Assembly: GCA_050261415.1 (NCBI GenBank)
Contig: JBLNDG010000150.1
Span: forward strand, 1 to 37,113
Reading direction: 5' to 3'
DNA length: 37,113 bases
Origin: JBLNDG01 sp050261415
GTDB taxonomy: Bacteria > Bacillota > Clostridia > Lutisporales > Lutisporaceae
The translations under genes were made by a program, and so were the position numbers. This document shows positions 24,063 through 33,208 of this stretch, piece after piece. Below the pieces are notes generated by a model, which was given only the letters and a program-made list of their open reading frames with translations, did no database searches and had not been told where the DNA came from. Each line of letters starts with the position of its first letter. The first letter of the stretch is position 1.

Positions 24063-25113
24063 TGCGCTGCCCTCCCTTCTTTTCGGCATGGCAGCGGGCG
24101 TATTTGTAGACAGGCTGGATAAGAGGAAAATAATGATTGCAGCAGACTTGTTGAGAGGTATCTCGACAGCTTTGATCGCATTTCTTTTCATCACCGGCAG
24201 CCTTAAGGTTTATTACCTCTATATATTTACTTTTTTTAATTCTTTCTGCGAGATATTTGCTTACCCGGCAAGAGCAAGCGCCATGCAAGTACTTGTAAAC
24301 AAAGAGCATTACTTATCAGCTAATTCGCTTAAGGAAGCTTCCACCTCCGCTGCACAGATTGTCGGAACAGGTTTCGCAGCTTATGTACTCGGTTTCTGGA
24401 GTATTGGTGCAGCCGTACTCATAGATGCTGTAACCTTCTTTATCTCAGCCTTTACTGCCGCAGCAGCAAAAATAGAAAATACAACATCTGCCGGTAACAG
24501 TGCTTTGAATATCAAAGCATTCTTAGAGGAATTAAAGGAAGGCTTCATGATAGTAAAAGGAAACACCGTTCTCTTCATATCAGTTATTCTGGCTTTTGTT
24601 GCAAATCTTGCACTAGCGCCTTTCAACATACTTGTGCCTGTATACTCGGACAAAATCCTATTGGCCGGTGCCAAGGGGTATAGTTTTATTGAAATGTCCT
24701 TTACGATAGGCATTATATTAGGTTCAGTTGCGTTGGGCCAGATTGGTCACAAGTTTAAAAAGAGTATTCTTATTCTGGCAGGTTTTGCAGCGTTAGGAAC
24801 AGGAGTTGCCTTGCTCGGTTTCGTATATGGTTTGTACATTGCTGTGACTGTTTGCACAATTACAGGTGCGTTCATACCCCTGATCAATACATGTACCAAT
24901 ACGCTAATACAGGAAACAACCCCAAAAGATATGATGGGAAGAGTCTCATCAACACTGGGTACATTATGCATGCTTGGCTTACCTCTTGGCTATGCGGCTT
25001 CAGGCTTTATCGCTGAGGGTCTTAATGTTCAGGCGACCTTTATGGTTCTGGGTGCTTTGATAACATTTACTATTGTACCTGTATTGTTCGTAAAAGAGTT
25101 CTTCCGCCACTAA
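24034..25113 (+). pseudogene. MFS exporter lacking its N-terminus
   Basis: The frame codes 359 residues of a major-facilitator exporter. It starts at MMMGTIMAVNALPSLLFGMAAGVFVDRLDKRKIMI, the region after the first transmembrane helix. The intact MFS protein at 28506-29759 has the matching GTIMIFSTAPSVIIGPFTGVLADRFDRRKIMI after about 48 further residues that include helix 1. The missing helix and the overlap of 29 bases with the end of arsR indicate an internal deletion. The remainder has eleven apparent helices and the usual A-loop DRLDKRK; function is doubtful. No good ribosome binding site precedes ATG 24034. Confidence 0.65.
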
Positions 25114-25142
25114 AAAAGGGAGGATAATTTCCTCCCTTTTTT
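25112..25142. terminator. Bidirectional terminator shared by two convergent genes
   Basis: AAAAAAGGGAGG and CCTCCCTTTTTT pair perfectly over 12 bp with a 7-base loop, flanked by A and T runs on both sides. It contains part of the stop codons of both the MFS gene and clpB. Confidence 0.9.
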
Positions 25143-27738
25143 ACTGTTTCTTGAACTTTAGCTCATCTTCTCCCGCATCGATCAGTATGTTGTCGCCATT
25201 ACCTATTTCTCCTGATATCAATGCTCTTCCTATGAAAGTCTCCATCTTCTTTTGTATGAACCTCTTTATCGGTCTTGCTCCGTAAACAGCATCATAAGAA
25301 TTTCTCATGATATAATCCTTTGCAGCATCGGAAAGCTGCACATTTATGTCCCTATCCTTAAGTCTCTGTGCCACCTGTTCAAAGAGCAGATCTATTATCT
25401 TCCTGACCTGTTCCCTCTGCAAAGGCTTAAAGAATACTATGTCACCAACACGGTTAAGGAATTCCGGCCTGAAGTTTCTTCTCAACTCCTCGTCTACTGC
25501 CTTCTCAGCCTCCGGCTTAATTTCCCCATTTTTGTCCACTCCTTCAAGCAAATACATGCTGCCTATATTTGAGGTCATAATAATAACCGTATTCTTGAAA
25601 TCCACCGTCCTGCCCTGACTGTCGGTCAGTCTCCCGTCATCAAGTATTTGCAGGAATACATTGAATACATCGTGGTGGGCCTTTTCTATCTCATCAAAAA
25701 GTATTACGGAAAACGGCCTTCTCCTCACTGCTTCCGTAAGCTGCCCGCCTTCATCATAGCCCACATATCCCGGAGGTGCCCCGATTAGTCTGGCAACAGT
25801 ATGTTTTTCCATATATTCGGACATGTCTATCCTTACTATATTATCCTCGCTGTCGAATAAAGCTTCTGCAAGGGCCTTTGCAAGCTCTGTCTTACCTACA
25901 CCTGTCGGGCCTAGGAATATGAATGAACCAATCGGTCTCTTCGGATCTTTGAGCCCGCTTCTCGCTCTTAAGACTGCATCAGCCACAGCGGAAACAGCTT
26001 CATCCTGCCCTATTACCCTCTTATGCAATATCTCATCAAGTCTTAAAAGCTTTTCCCGCTCATTTTCCACCAGTTTCTTTACCGGTATGCCGGTCCATTT
26101 CGAAATAATCTCAGCAATTTCCTCTTCTGTTACTTCCTCCTTCAATAACTGACCGGAACTCTGCCTTTCTTCCAGCTTCGACTTTTCTGCGTTAAGCTGC
26201 TTTTCCAGTTCAATCAGCTTTCCGTATTTCAATTCTGCGACCCTGTTAAGGTCGTATTTGAGTTCTGCCTTTTCTATCTCGGATTTTGTCTCTTCTATCT
26301 GCTTTTTTATTTCCCGTATATTCTTTATATTGGCTTTTTCCAGCTCCCATTGGGCTTTCATTGTATCGCTGCCCGCCTTAAGCTCTGACAGTTCCTTGTT
26401 CAATGCCTCCAGCCGCTCTACAGACTGTTTGTCTGTTTCCTTCTTCAATGCTTCCCGCTCGATTTCCAGCTGCATTATTCTTCGCATTATTTCATCCAAC
26501 TCGCTCGGCATGCTGTCAATCTCAGTCCTGAGCATTGCAGCCGCTTCGTCTATCAGGTCAATCGCCTTATCCGGCAGGAACCTGTCGCTTATATACCTGT
26601 TTGATAGCACTGCAGCCGAAATTAATGCGTTATCCTGTATGCGCACTCCATGGTGTATTTCAAATTTTTCCTTGAGGCCTCTCAGTATGGAAATAGTATC
26701 CTCTACATTGGGAGCCTCAATCATTACAGGCTGGAATCTTCTTTCCAGGGCTGCATCCTTTTCAATATACTTTCTGTATTCATCCATGGTGGTTGCCCCT
26801 ATGCAGTGCAGTTCGCCCCTTGCCAGCATTGGTTTCAACAGGTTTCCGGCATCCATTGAGCCTTCTGCTTTGCCTGCACCGACTATATTGTGTATTTCAT
26901 CTATGAACATAATAACCCTGCCGTTGGACTTTTCAACTTCCTTGAGCACGGCTTTCAGTCTTTCTTCAAACTCTCCCCTGTATTTCGCACCTGCTATAAG
27001 AGCGCCCATATCGAGAGAGAAAATTGTTTTGTTCTTTAACCCTTCAGGTACATCGCCCTTCATAATTCTCTGGGCCAGTCCCTCAGCAACAGCAGTCTTG
27101 CCGACGCCGGGCTCGCCAATCAGAATTGGATTATTCTTTGTCCTCCTGGACAATATCCTTATTATTCTCCGTATTTCATTATCACGGCCAATTACGGGGT
27201 CAAGCTTCCCTTTCCTTGCATCCTCCACCAGGTCCCTTCCGAACCTGGTCAATGCTTCATAGGTTTCTTCCGGGTTCTGGTTGGTTATCCTCTGGCTGCT
27301 CCTTACCGCTGATAGCTCCTTCAGGAATTTGTCCCTTGTCACCCCATATTTCTTCATTATCTTTGAAGACGGTGAGCCGCTTTCATCTATAAGTGCGAGG
27401 TAAATGTGCTCCACGCTGATATATTCATCCTGGAATTTCTTTGCTTCCTCCCCGGCTTTTATGAAAAGCTCTTCAAAGCGTCTTGAAACATAAGGTGTGA
27501 CAGCAGTACTTCCATATACCTTCGGTATTTTCTCAATCTGATCCGATAAATCCTTATAATAAAAATCAAAAGGAACGTTCATCTTTGCAAGAAGCCTGGG
27601 TATCAAGCCCTCATTCTGCGTAATTAATGCGAAGTGCAGATGTTCCCCCTCAATTGTCTGCTGGTTGTTCTTAACCGCCAGGTCCTGTGATTCAAGGACT
27701 GCTTCCTGTGCCTTCTGCGTCAATTTATTAATATCCAT
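25141..27738 (-). CDS. clpB: ClpB ATP-dependent disaggregase
   Basis: An 865-residue Hsp100 protein that resolubilises aggregates together with DnaK. It has the N-terminal Clp_N repeats (1-145), first AAA+ domain with GEPGVGKT at 208-215, a coiled-coil M domain (about 400-530, rich in Glu, Lys and Leu) and a second AAA+ domain with GPTGVGKT near 608. The start has AAGGAG about 9 bases upstream. Tandem CtsR heptads overlap this region, so it should be repressed by CtsR and induced by heat. The C-terminus EDELKFKKQ is usual in length. Confidence 0.97.
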   Translation of the reverse strand: MDINKLTQKAQEAVLESQDLAVKNNQQTIEGEHLHFALITQNEGLIPRLLAKMNVPFDFYYKDLSDQIEKIPKVYGSTAVTPYVSRRFEELFIKAGEEAKKFQDEYISVEHIYLALIDESGSPSSKIMKKYGVTRDKFLKELSAVRSSQRITNQNPEETYEALTRFGRDLVEDARKGKLDPVIGRDNEIRRIIRILSRRTKNNPILIGEPGVGKTAVAEGLAQRIMKGDVPEGLKNKTIFSLDMGALIAGAKYRGEFEERLKAVLKEVEKSNGRVIMFIDEIHNIVGAGKAEGSMDAGNLLKPMLARGELHCIGATTMDEYRKYIEKDAALERRFQPVMIEAPNVEDTISILRGLKEKFEIHHGVRIQDNALISAAVLSNRYISDRFLPDKAIDLIDEAAAMLRTEIDSMPSELDEIMRRIMQLEIEREALKKETDKQSVERLEALNKELSELKAGSDTMKAQWELEKANIKNIREIKKQIEETKSEIEKAELKYDLNRVAELKYGKLIELEKQLNAEKSKLEERQSSGQLLKEEVTEEEIAEIISKWTGIPVKKLVENEREKLLRLDEILHKRVIGQDEAVSAVADAVLRARSGLKDPKRPIGSFIFLGPTGVGKTELAKALAEALFDSEDNIVRIDMSEYMEKHTVARLIGAPPGYVGYDEGGQLTEAVRRRPFSVILFDEIEKAHHDVFNVFLQILDDGRLTDSQGRTVDFKNTVIIMTSNIGSMYLLEGVDKNGEIKPEAEKAVDEELRRNFRPEFLNRVGDIVFFKPLQREQVRKIIDLLFEQVAQRLKDRDINVQLSDAAKDYIMRNSYDAVYGARPIKRFIQKKMETFIGRALISGEIGNGDNILIDAGEDELKFKKQ

Positions 27739-27751
27739 TTCTTAATTCTCC

Positions 27752-27774
27752 TTTGACTTTGACTTTCTTTGACT
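27752..27774 (-). promoter_or_regulatory. CtsR operator (three heptads) of clpB
   Basis: On the minus strand AGTCAAA-GAA-AGTCAAA exactly matches the CtsR box RGTCAAA-NAN-RGTCAAA (27758-27774). A third AGTCAAA directly follows (27752-27758), sharing one base, and runs into the ribosome binding site. The repressor would therefore also cover the translation start region. Confidence 0.85.
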
Positions 27775-27780
27775 TTCAAT

Positions 27781-28204
27781 TAATTTATATCATATTGCTT
27801 TATATAAAGAAACTTCTATGTAGCTTCACATTTGCCTGTTTTTACTGTTTTTGCTTATTTTTTTACGATTATTTTCTTCTTATTCAAAATTTCTCCCTAT
27901 GCTGGTTGCAGCATCAAAATATATAGTTTTTTTAATTTGATGCATTAATTCATTTACATTGCACACTATATAACCGGATGTTCTTCATTTTGCCTTTTGT
28001 TACTCCTTTATGTTATTACATTTTTCTATAATGCTCCGTCAATGAGTTTCATAAAAGGCTTACTTGGTGTTAAAATGCTTTATTAGAAGCCTTTTATACA
28101 TTTGCTAGTGTGTTCTTTAAAGCACTAATTATGGCAGCTGAACAATAAAATAACACTTATATTATTTTGATTTCAGTAAAACATAATAACAGGAGGTGAG
28201 ATAA
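27781..28204. other. Long intergenic region between clpB and the SASP gene
   Basis: About 420 bases, strongly AT-rich. It holds CTTTATATAAAG at 27798-27809, and a 10-bp stem TAAAAGGCTT/AAGCCTTTTA at 28052-28061 and 28087-28096 with a 25-base loop. No coding frame is visible. The promoter of the spore gene should be here, but I could not find a convincing sigma-G pair. Confidence 0.5.
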
Positions 28205-28405
28205 ATGGCAAGAACTAATCAGAAAGTAGTACCTCAGGCAGCAGCAGCTCTTGATAGGATGAAATATGAAATAGCTACTGAAGTAGGCGTAAACTTAAAG
28301 GACGGCTACAACGGTGACATTGCAGCAAGAGACGCAGGCAGAATAGGTGGAAACATGGTAAGAAGGTTAATCGAGCAGGCTGAAAGAAGCATGTCCGGTA
28401 GATAA
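28205..28405 (+). CDS. Alpha/beta-type small acid-soluble spore protein
   Basis: A 66-residue SASP that coats and protects spore DNA. Signature sequences are ALDRMKYEIATEVGV (including the germination protease site EIA) and DGYNGDIAARDAGRIGGNMVRRLIE. AGGAGGTGA lies 6 bases before the start. It ends in a strong hairpin. Expression would be in the forespore through sigma-G. This is direct evidence that the organism makes endospores. Confidence 0.97.
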   Translation: MARTNQKVVPQAAAALDRMKYEIATEVGVNLKDGYNGDIAARDAGRIGGNMVRRLIEQAERSMSGR

Positions 28406-28406
28406 T

Positions 28407-28440
28407 AATAAAAGCACTCCCTCGCGGGAGTGCTTTTATT
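28407..28440 (+). terminator. Strong terminator after the SASP gene
   Basis: AATAAAAGCACTCCC and GGGAGTGCTTTTATT are 15-bp perfect arms with a TCGC loop. The arm symmetry and T-run make it a probable bidirectional terminator. Confidence 0.9.
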
Positions 28441-28469
28441 AGTGGACATTCTACCAAAGTAGAATCAGT

Positions 28470-28502
28470 CAAAAGCGAGAAGGTTCGATGCCTCCGAGCT
28501 TT
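28470..28502 (-). terminator. Imperfect terminator after the second MFS gene
   Basis: On the minus strand AAAAGC...GCTTTT pairs outside with an inner GAGG/CCTTC match, just past the MFS stop. A second short palindrome, ATTCTAC-CAAA-GTAGAAT (28448-28465), follows. Confidence 0.5.
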
Positions 28503-28505
28503 TAT

Positions 28506-29759
28506 TTATATCTGTTTTATCCCTTCTACCCTGAACATTGCGAGACATGCTGCACCCATGCATACTCCCGCAAATATGCATATTGCATAGGCCGGAAATA
28601 TGTCTACCATGAAACCTGCAAGTCCCATTGATATGGGCATGAGTCCCTGGTAGAAAGTACTCTGTAGTGCAAATACCCTTCCTCTGAACTCATCGGGAGT
28701 AAGCTTCTGGTTTACAACCTGCATCGGTACATTTGTAAACCCGAAGGCCATCCCCCGGAAAAGTGTTATCACACAATAAAGCATAAAAGCATTAGGCTTT
28801 GTGCTGTTCAGCAAAAGCGGCAATATCGGAACTGCCAGTACAATTAGTCCCATTGCCTGGCTAAACATGCTCCAAAGCATGAATTTATACTTTTTCCTGG
28901 GCTGCGGCAGCAGCTGTATCAGAAGCGTGCTGAAAAGCAACCCTCCCGGGAAGAAGGCAACAATCTTTCCATAATCCTCAGCGCTGAGAAGCAATATATT
29001 CTTTACTACTATCGGCTGTATTACATCCTGTACCGGGAAAAAGAAAAAGTTCACTATCGAACCGAATATAAGCATCGCCAGAAGAGCTTTTGTCTTATAA
29101 ACGAATTTGAAGCCTTCAACCAGGTTGTTAAAAAAGTCCTTGGCTTTTATATCTGCGTGCTTTACTATCCTCGGTGCAACAATAAAAATCTCGCATACAG
29201 CAGAAAATACAAAGGTGACAGCGTTTATTGCAAAGGATCCCTGGGTTCCGACAATCCCAAACAGTATTCCTCCGATTACCGGACCTAATATCATCGAGGT
29301 ACTGTTCAGCAAGCTTGCAGTTGAATTAGCATTCAAAAGCTGTGTATCACCTACAAGGTTTGGGAATAGTGCCTGAGATGTGGGGTTATACATGGCACCG
29401 CAAATTGCAAGTATGCATGTACCTGCATAAAGCGTCCACAGAGGTGCCCTGTCGATAAGCACCAGGTAGCCGAGTGTAATAGCAACAGCCCCTCTGACGG
29501 CATCCATAAATATCATTATTTTGCGGCGGTCAAAGCGGTCTGCCAGGACTCCTGTGAAAGGGCCAATAATTACACTTGGTGCTGTAGAAAAAATCATTAT
29601 TGTTCCCACTGCACTGCCTGTCCCTATTTTATTCAGTATGTACCATGTGAGGGCAAAAAAATGTATCCTGTCTCCTATGAGTGATACAAACCTTGCCGCC
29701 ATGAGAAGCACAAAATTTCTATTAAAATATAAAGGTTTTACCTCTCTTGTGTCATTCAT
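28506..29759 (-). CDS. MFS exporter
   Basis: A 417-residue major-facilitator protein with twelve hydrophobic segments, of the multidrug-type MFS_3/enterobactin-exporter-like group. Motifs include GSAVGTIMIFSTAPSVIIGPFTGVLADRFDRRKIMI (A-motif) and GNPTSQALFPNLV-like YNPTSQALFPNLVGD. The start lies one base after the stop of the acetyltransferase gene, so both are translated from one message. The two may act on the same toxic compound by modification and export; this is inferred only from position. Confidence 0.88.
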   Translation of the reverse strand: MNDTREVKPLYFNRNFVLLMAARFVSLIGDRIHFFALTWYILNKIGTGSAVGTIMIFSTAPSVIIGPFTGVLADRFDRRKIMIFMDAVRGAVAITLGYLVLIDRAPLWTLYAGTCILAICGAMYNPTSQALFPNLVGDTQLLNANSTASLLNSTSMILGPVIGGILFGIVGTQGSFAINAVTFVFSAVCEIFIVAPRIVKHADIKAKDFFNNLVEGFKFVYKTKALLAMLIFGSIVNFFFFPVQDVIQPIVVKNILLLSAEDYGKIVAFFPGGLLFSTLLIQLLPQPRKKYKFMLWSMFSQAMGLIVLAVPILPLLLNSTKPNAFMLYCVITLFRGMAFGFTNVPMQVVNQKLTPDEFRGRVFALQSTFYQGLMPISMGLAGFMVDIFPAYAICIFAGVCMGAACLAMFRVEGIKQI

Positions 29760-29760
29760 T

Positions 29761-30306
29761 TTACGTTTTTCTCAGCTCAAGGTATTCATCCCGCAGGATA
29801 CCCATTTCATAAAGGTCATAGTAACATCCATATCTGAAAACTGCTTCCCTGCTTACTGCTTCTACCTTGAATCCCAGCTTCTCATAGCTTTTAACCGCTC
29901 TCTCATTGAAAGAAAATACATTAAGCCTTATACGCCTTATGTTCATCTGTTCAAATATAAAACGTATCAGAAGCTTCATGGCTTCTGTCCCATAACCCTT
30001 GCCCCTGTTTTCATCTCCGCCTATGAAAATATGTACTGTAGTCTCGCTGTCCTTCCACCTGGTCTGTTTTGTTCCGCACTTTCCTATGATAGTGCCGTCA
30101 AGCTTTTCAATCAGCAGATCGACTTCATCCGGATATTTCTTCTTGCACTTTTCCACATAACTCAATTCTTCCGCATGAACTGAAACAGGATGAGGAAGTC
30201 TGGAAAAAAGATTTGTAAGAGTTCCTTCATCATTTCTGATTTTTACAAGCTTCGGTATGTCTTCTTTTTCAACGGCTCTTAATCTGACCTTGTTACCGCT
30301 TAACAC
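29761..30306 (-). CDS. GNAT acetyltransferase (RimL/SpeG-like)
   Basis: A 181-residue GNAT N-acetyltransferase of the Acetyltransf_3 type. Core motifs are VHIFIGGDENRGKGYGTEAMKLLIRFIFEQ (acetyl-CoA loop) and RIRLNVFSFNERAVKSYEKLGFK. GTG 30306 has GGGGAGG 7 bases upstream. It is followed by the MFS gene after one base. The acetyl acceptor is unknown. Confidence 0.85.
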   Translation of the reverse strand: MLSGNKVRLRAVEKEDIPKLVKIRNDEGTLTNLFSRLPHPVSVHAEELSYVEKCKKKYPDEVDLLIEKLDGTIIGKCGTKQTRWKDSETTVHIFIGGDENRGKGYGTEAMKLLIRFIFEQMNIRRIRLNVFSFNERAVKSYEKLGFKVEAVSREAVFRYGCYYDLYEMGILRDEYLELRKT

Positions 30307-30327
30307 AACACAACCTCCCCTACAAAA

Positions 30328-30360
30328 AAATAAAGTTACTATAATATAGTAACTTTATTT
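30328..30360 (-). terminator. AT-rich perfect hairpin before the GNAT gene
   Basis: AAATAAAGTTACTAT and ATAGTAACTTTATTT are 15-bp perfect arms with a 3-base loop, followed on the minus strand by TTTTTT. It may end the preceding M20 remnant or serve as an operator for the GNAT-MFS pair. Confidence 0.6.
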
Positions 30361-30883
30361 ACCGATAAATGTCAATCACTGTAAGATATGTTTTTGTAGT
30401 TGCCCTCACGAAAATTGTGCAATTGCCAATTCAGGCACAATATTGGCCGCCTTTCCGCCTTCTACAATGATGCCGTAAATTCTTGAATCGGATAAAATAT
30501 GCTGTCTAAGTGCATTGATGTTTACAAATGTATTTATGGCTGCATCAAGGGCATTAATCCCCTTCTCCGGGGAAGCAGCAGCATGTGCCGATTTGCCTGT
30601 GAACTTGAACTGAATGGCTTCCATCGCCAGTGATGTACCGCTTTTATAATGAAAGCTGCCGGGATGTACTTCCATTACAACATCAACCCCATTGAATGCC
30701 CCTTTCTCCGCCATTTCAACCTTGGCACCGCTTGTTTCTTCAGCCGGGGTTCCATATACTATAACCTTTCCCCTGTAATCCTTTAATATTTTACTAAGCA
30801 CAATACCCGCTCCGGTATTAGTCACCCCCAGCAATTAGTTCATTTCTTACTTCTCCTATACATTTCAGTACCTTATCCTTCAT
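30359..30883 (-). pseudogene. Decayed M20-family amidohydrolase
   Basis: ATG 30883 begins MKDKVLKCIGEVRNELIA, the N-terminus expected for an AbgB-like M20 amidohydrolase. The frame then ends, and the protein resumes in another frame at LLGVTNTGAGIVLSKILKDY, where about 90 residues including the first metal-ligand region are missing. It continues through GTPAEETSGAKVEMAEKG and SAHAAASPEKGINALDAA to VPELAIAQF. There one base is missing, after which VRATTKTYL continues in the third frame before a stop at 30359. The C-terminal third is absent. It contains an internal deletion, a frameshift and a truncation, so it cannot make a working enzyme. Confidence 0.8.
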
Positions 30884-30933
30884 AGTAAATAACATCTCCT
30901 TAATAATATTGGCTTTGTATATTGCTATTTCTA

Positions 30934-32127
30934 TTATTCACATACTCCGCAAAATTTCTTTATTACCTTACAATAAACATTTACCATATTTACCAAATCA
31001 GAGATTGCTACTCTTTCATCCTTTGTATGGGAATAGCTGATATTACCGGGCCCGCAAACAACAGTAGGTATTGCGGCAAAATTGGAGAGAAGCGCTGCAT
31101 CTGTCCAACCTCTTCTTCTTGTTATTTCAGGCTCTTTTCCTGTTACCTCCTTAAGTGATTCCTTCACAGCATAAACAATCGGCTCACCAGGAGAAGTCAT
31201 AAGATATAAATGGTCCAGACTCAGCATGTTTTCCGGGTTTCTCCTGATTTCCGCATCAAATTGGGGATCCTCAGCCTTTATTTTATCAATTATGTCCTGA
31301 TACTCCTTAATAACGCTTTCTACTGACTCCCCCGGTATGTATCTTCTATCTATGCTTATGCTGCAGGAGTCAGCTACCATACTCGGCTGATTACCGCCCC
31401 TTATTACTCCGAAATTCATTACTGAAGGTCCCATAAACTCATTATATCTTGATTCAAGCTGAGGATAAAGATTCTTTTTTACCCTTTCAATAAAAACCGC
31501 TGCTTTTTCAATGGCGTTTATGCCCATGTCAGAAACCCCTCCATGTGCCGCCTTTCCATTAACTATAATATCGAGCCATTCAAGACCCCTGTGGCCAATT
31601 GCATATTCATAGTTGGAAGGTTCCCCAACTATGGCACCGTCAGCTTTCACTCCGGATTTGACAAGATATTCAGTGCCTTCGCTTTTTTGTTCTTCACCTA
31701 TAACTCCGGCAAATATAACATTTCCTTTCAACCTGCACCCCGACCGTTTTATTGCCAGAATTGAAATGAGCATACATGCAAGGGCGCCTTTCATATCTAC
31801 CGTACCTCTTCCTAATATTTCTCCATCGGTTATATCTGCATTAAACGGGTCTATAGTCATGTTATATGGAGGCACCGTATCGGTATGTCCATTAAACATT
31901 AGTGTCTTTCCGCTTCCGTCACCCCTAAGGTAAGCAAGAACATTGCATCTTTCGCCTTCTACAGGCTGCAGTTCCGCATCTAATCCATGGTTTATGCAGA
32001 AATGGTATATATATTCTGCTACATGCCTTTCCCTTCCCGGAGCATCCTTATGGCTTGGAATTTTTATTAATGCCCTTGTTAATTCTACAAGCTCCTTTTC
32101 GGTGAAGAAGTATTTAATATCAAACAT
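30934..32127 (-). CDS. M20-family peptidase (ArgE/DapE-like)
   Basis: A 397-residue metallohydrolase of the ArgE/DapE/CPG2 group. Metal-site motifs are LMFNGHTDTVP, GRGTVDMKGALACM and GVIGEEQKSEGTEYLV (catalytic Glu), then GEPSNYEYAIGHRGLEW and the C-terminal CGPGNISYSHTKDERV (His ligand). It cleaves an amide or peptide bond of a small N-acyl compound or dipeptide in the cytoplasm; the substrate is not set by the motifs. AAGGGATG lies 9 bases before the start. It lies 98 bp downstream of the broken YfcC gene and shares its direction. Confidence 0.9.
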   Translation of the reverse strand: MFDIKYFFTEKELVELTRALIKIPSHKDAPGRERHVAEYIYHFCINHGLDAELQPVEGERCNVLAYLRGDGSGKTLMFNGHTDTVPPYNMTIDPFNADITDGEILGRGTVDMKGALACMLISILAIKRSGCRLKGNVIFAGVIGEEQKSEGTEYLVKSGVKADGAIVGEPSNYEYAIGHRGLEWLDIIVNGKAAHGGVSDMGINAIEKAAVFIERVKKNLYPQLESRYNEFMGPSVMNFGVIRGGNQPSMVADSCSISIDRRYIPGESVESVIKEYQDIIDKIKAEDPQFDAEIRRNPENMLSLDHLYLMTSPGEPIVYAVKESLKEVTGKEPEITRRRGWTDAALLSNFAAIPTVVCGPGNISYSHTKDERVAISDLVNMVNVYCKVIKKFCGVCE

Positions 32128-32225
32128 TCTTCTACATCCCTTCTATAGTCTGTGTAGGCTATATTTTATAATATTTGAAACATTTGCTATGCTACTTCTG
32201 ATATATCAATTCATATGTCTGCAAT

Positions 32226-33195
32226 TTAGAATGGACCGTAGTTCATAATATTTGCTATAATTAGGAATATTGCACCGGAAGCAAGCCACAATGCCATAAG
32301 CGGCCATAGGAATTTAACCCACTTTTCGTAAGGTATTTTTGCTATTGAAAGGTATCCCGTATATTATGAAACCAAAACCAACTACCAAGACTAACAATAA
32401 AAGGTTATGTTTAAGCTGTAAGGAAGGTATGTTATCAAGATCTACCTTCAGGCTGTCGTCTTCCTTTTCAAGCTCAGCTACTATACTGCTTTCTGGATTC
32501 TTTTTTACCCGTTCTGCATATCTAATTACATACCATGTTGTAGTAATTAAAAATACTGCTAAGCAAACAAGCCTGAATCCAATACCCGAGAATAAGGGCA
32601 GTTGAGCAATGCCCTGATCTACTCCTATTGTAAACGGGTTCAGAATTCCGGCATTGAAACCACATGCAGCTCCAAGAGTAATCATTGCCGTACCGGTTAT
32701 GGCATCAAATCCCAAGGCTCTGGCTAATGCCACTCCTATCGGCACAAATACAATGGTTTCTTCTGCCATGCCGAAAGTTGCGCCACCAATAGAAAAGAGT
32801 GCCAGAAACATTGGTATCATCAGCTTTTCTTTTCCGTTTAAAGCCTTTGCAGCCTTGCCTACACCTGCCTCAATAGTTCCAGTAGATGTAATTATCTGAA
32901 ACGCTCCGCCGACTATCAAAATGAAGAATATTATATTGGCCGTTTTCTCCATACCGGTAGGTATCGATTTGAATATATCAAATATTTTTGTGGATTTTGG
33001 GTCTACTGTATGAAAGGATGCGGGATCTACCAGAGTTCTGCCTGTTGCTTCTTCCTTAACTCTGTTGTATTCCCCGGCAGGGATTATATATGTGAGTAAT
33101 GCAGCTATAAGAACTATACATACCAGTACTACATATGTATGTGGAACCTTGAACCTTTTATTTTCAGGAACGTTCATATTAGTTGCAGTGGTCAT
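32226..33195 (-). pseudogene. YfcC-family transporter with internal deletion
   Basis: The first 280 residues (PHTYVVLVCIVLIAALLTYIIPAGEYN, GGATFGMAEETIVF, ACGFNAGILNPFTIGVDQGI) match the YfcC family and the intact copy at 3436-5199. After GFGFIIYGIP the frame stops at 32314. In the neighbouring frame the usual C-terminus follows immediately (SIAKIPYEKWVKFLWP ... NYGPF, stop at 32226). About 150 residues with the central helices and the SGQAA motif are therefore deleted, with a net frame change. Upstream GGGGGG lies 9 bases before ATG 33195. The gene is 13 bp after the IclR gene, so the operon had a transporter that is now lost. Confidence 0.85.
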
Positions 33196-33208
33196 TAATA
33201 TCCCCCCT

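Noticed and set aside
26258..27262. 334-codon open frame on the plus strand
   Set aside because: Antisense to the clpB coding sequence; Ser/Ile-rich product without any motif.
28100..28204. CATAATA as a sigma-G -10 element for the SASP gene
   Set aside because: It lies about 20 bases before the start codon, too near the ribosome binding site, and no -35 element is correctly spaced.
28466..28500. T-arm-like GGTTCGATGCC suggesting a tRNA remnant
   Set aside because: The flanking stem does not pair as a T-arm and no acceptor or anticodon stem is present; it fits an imperfect terminator better.
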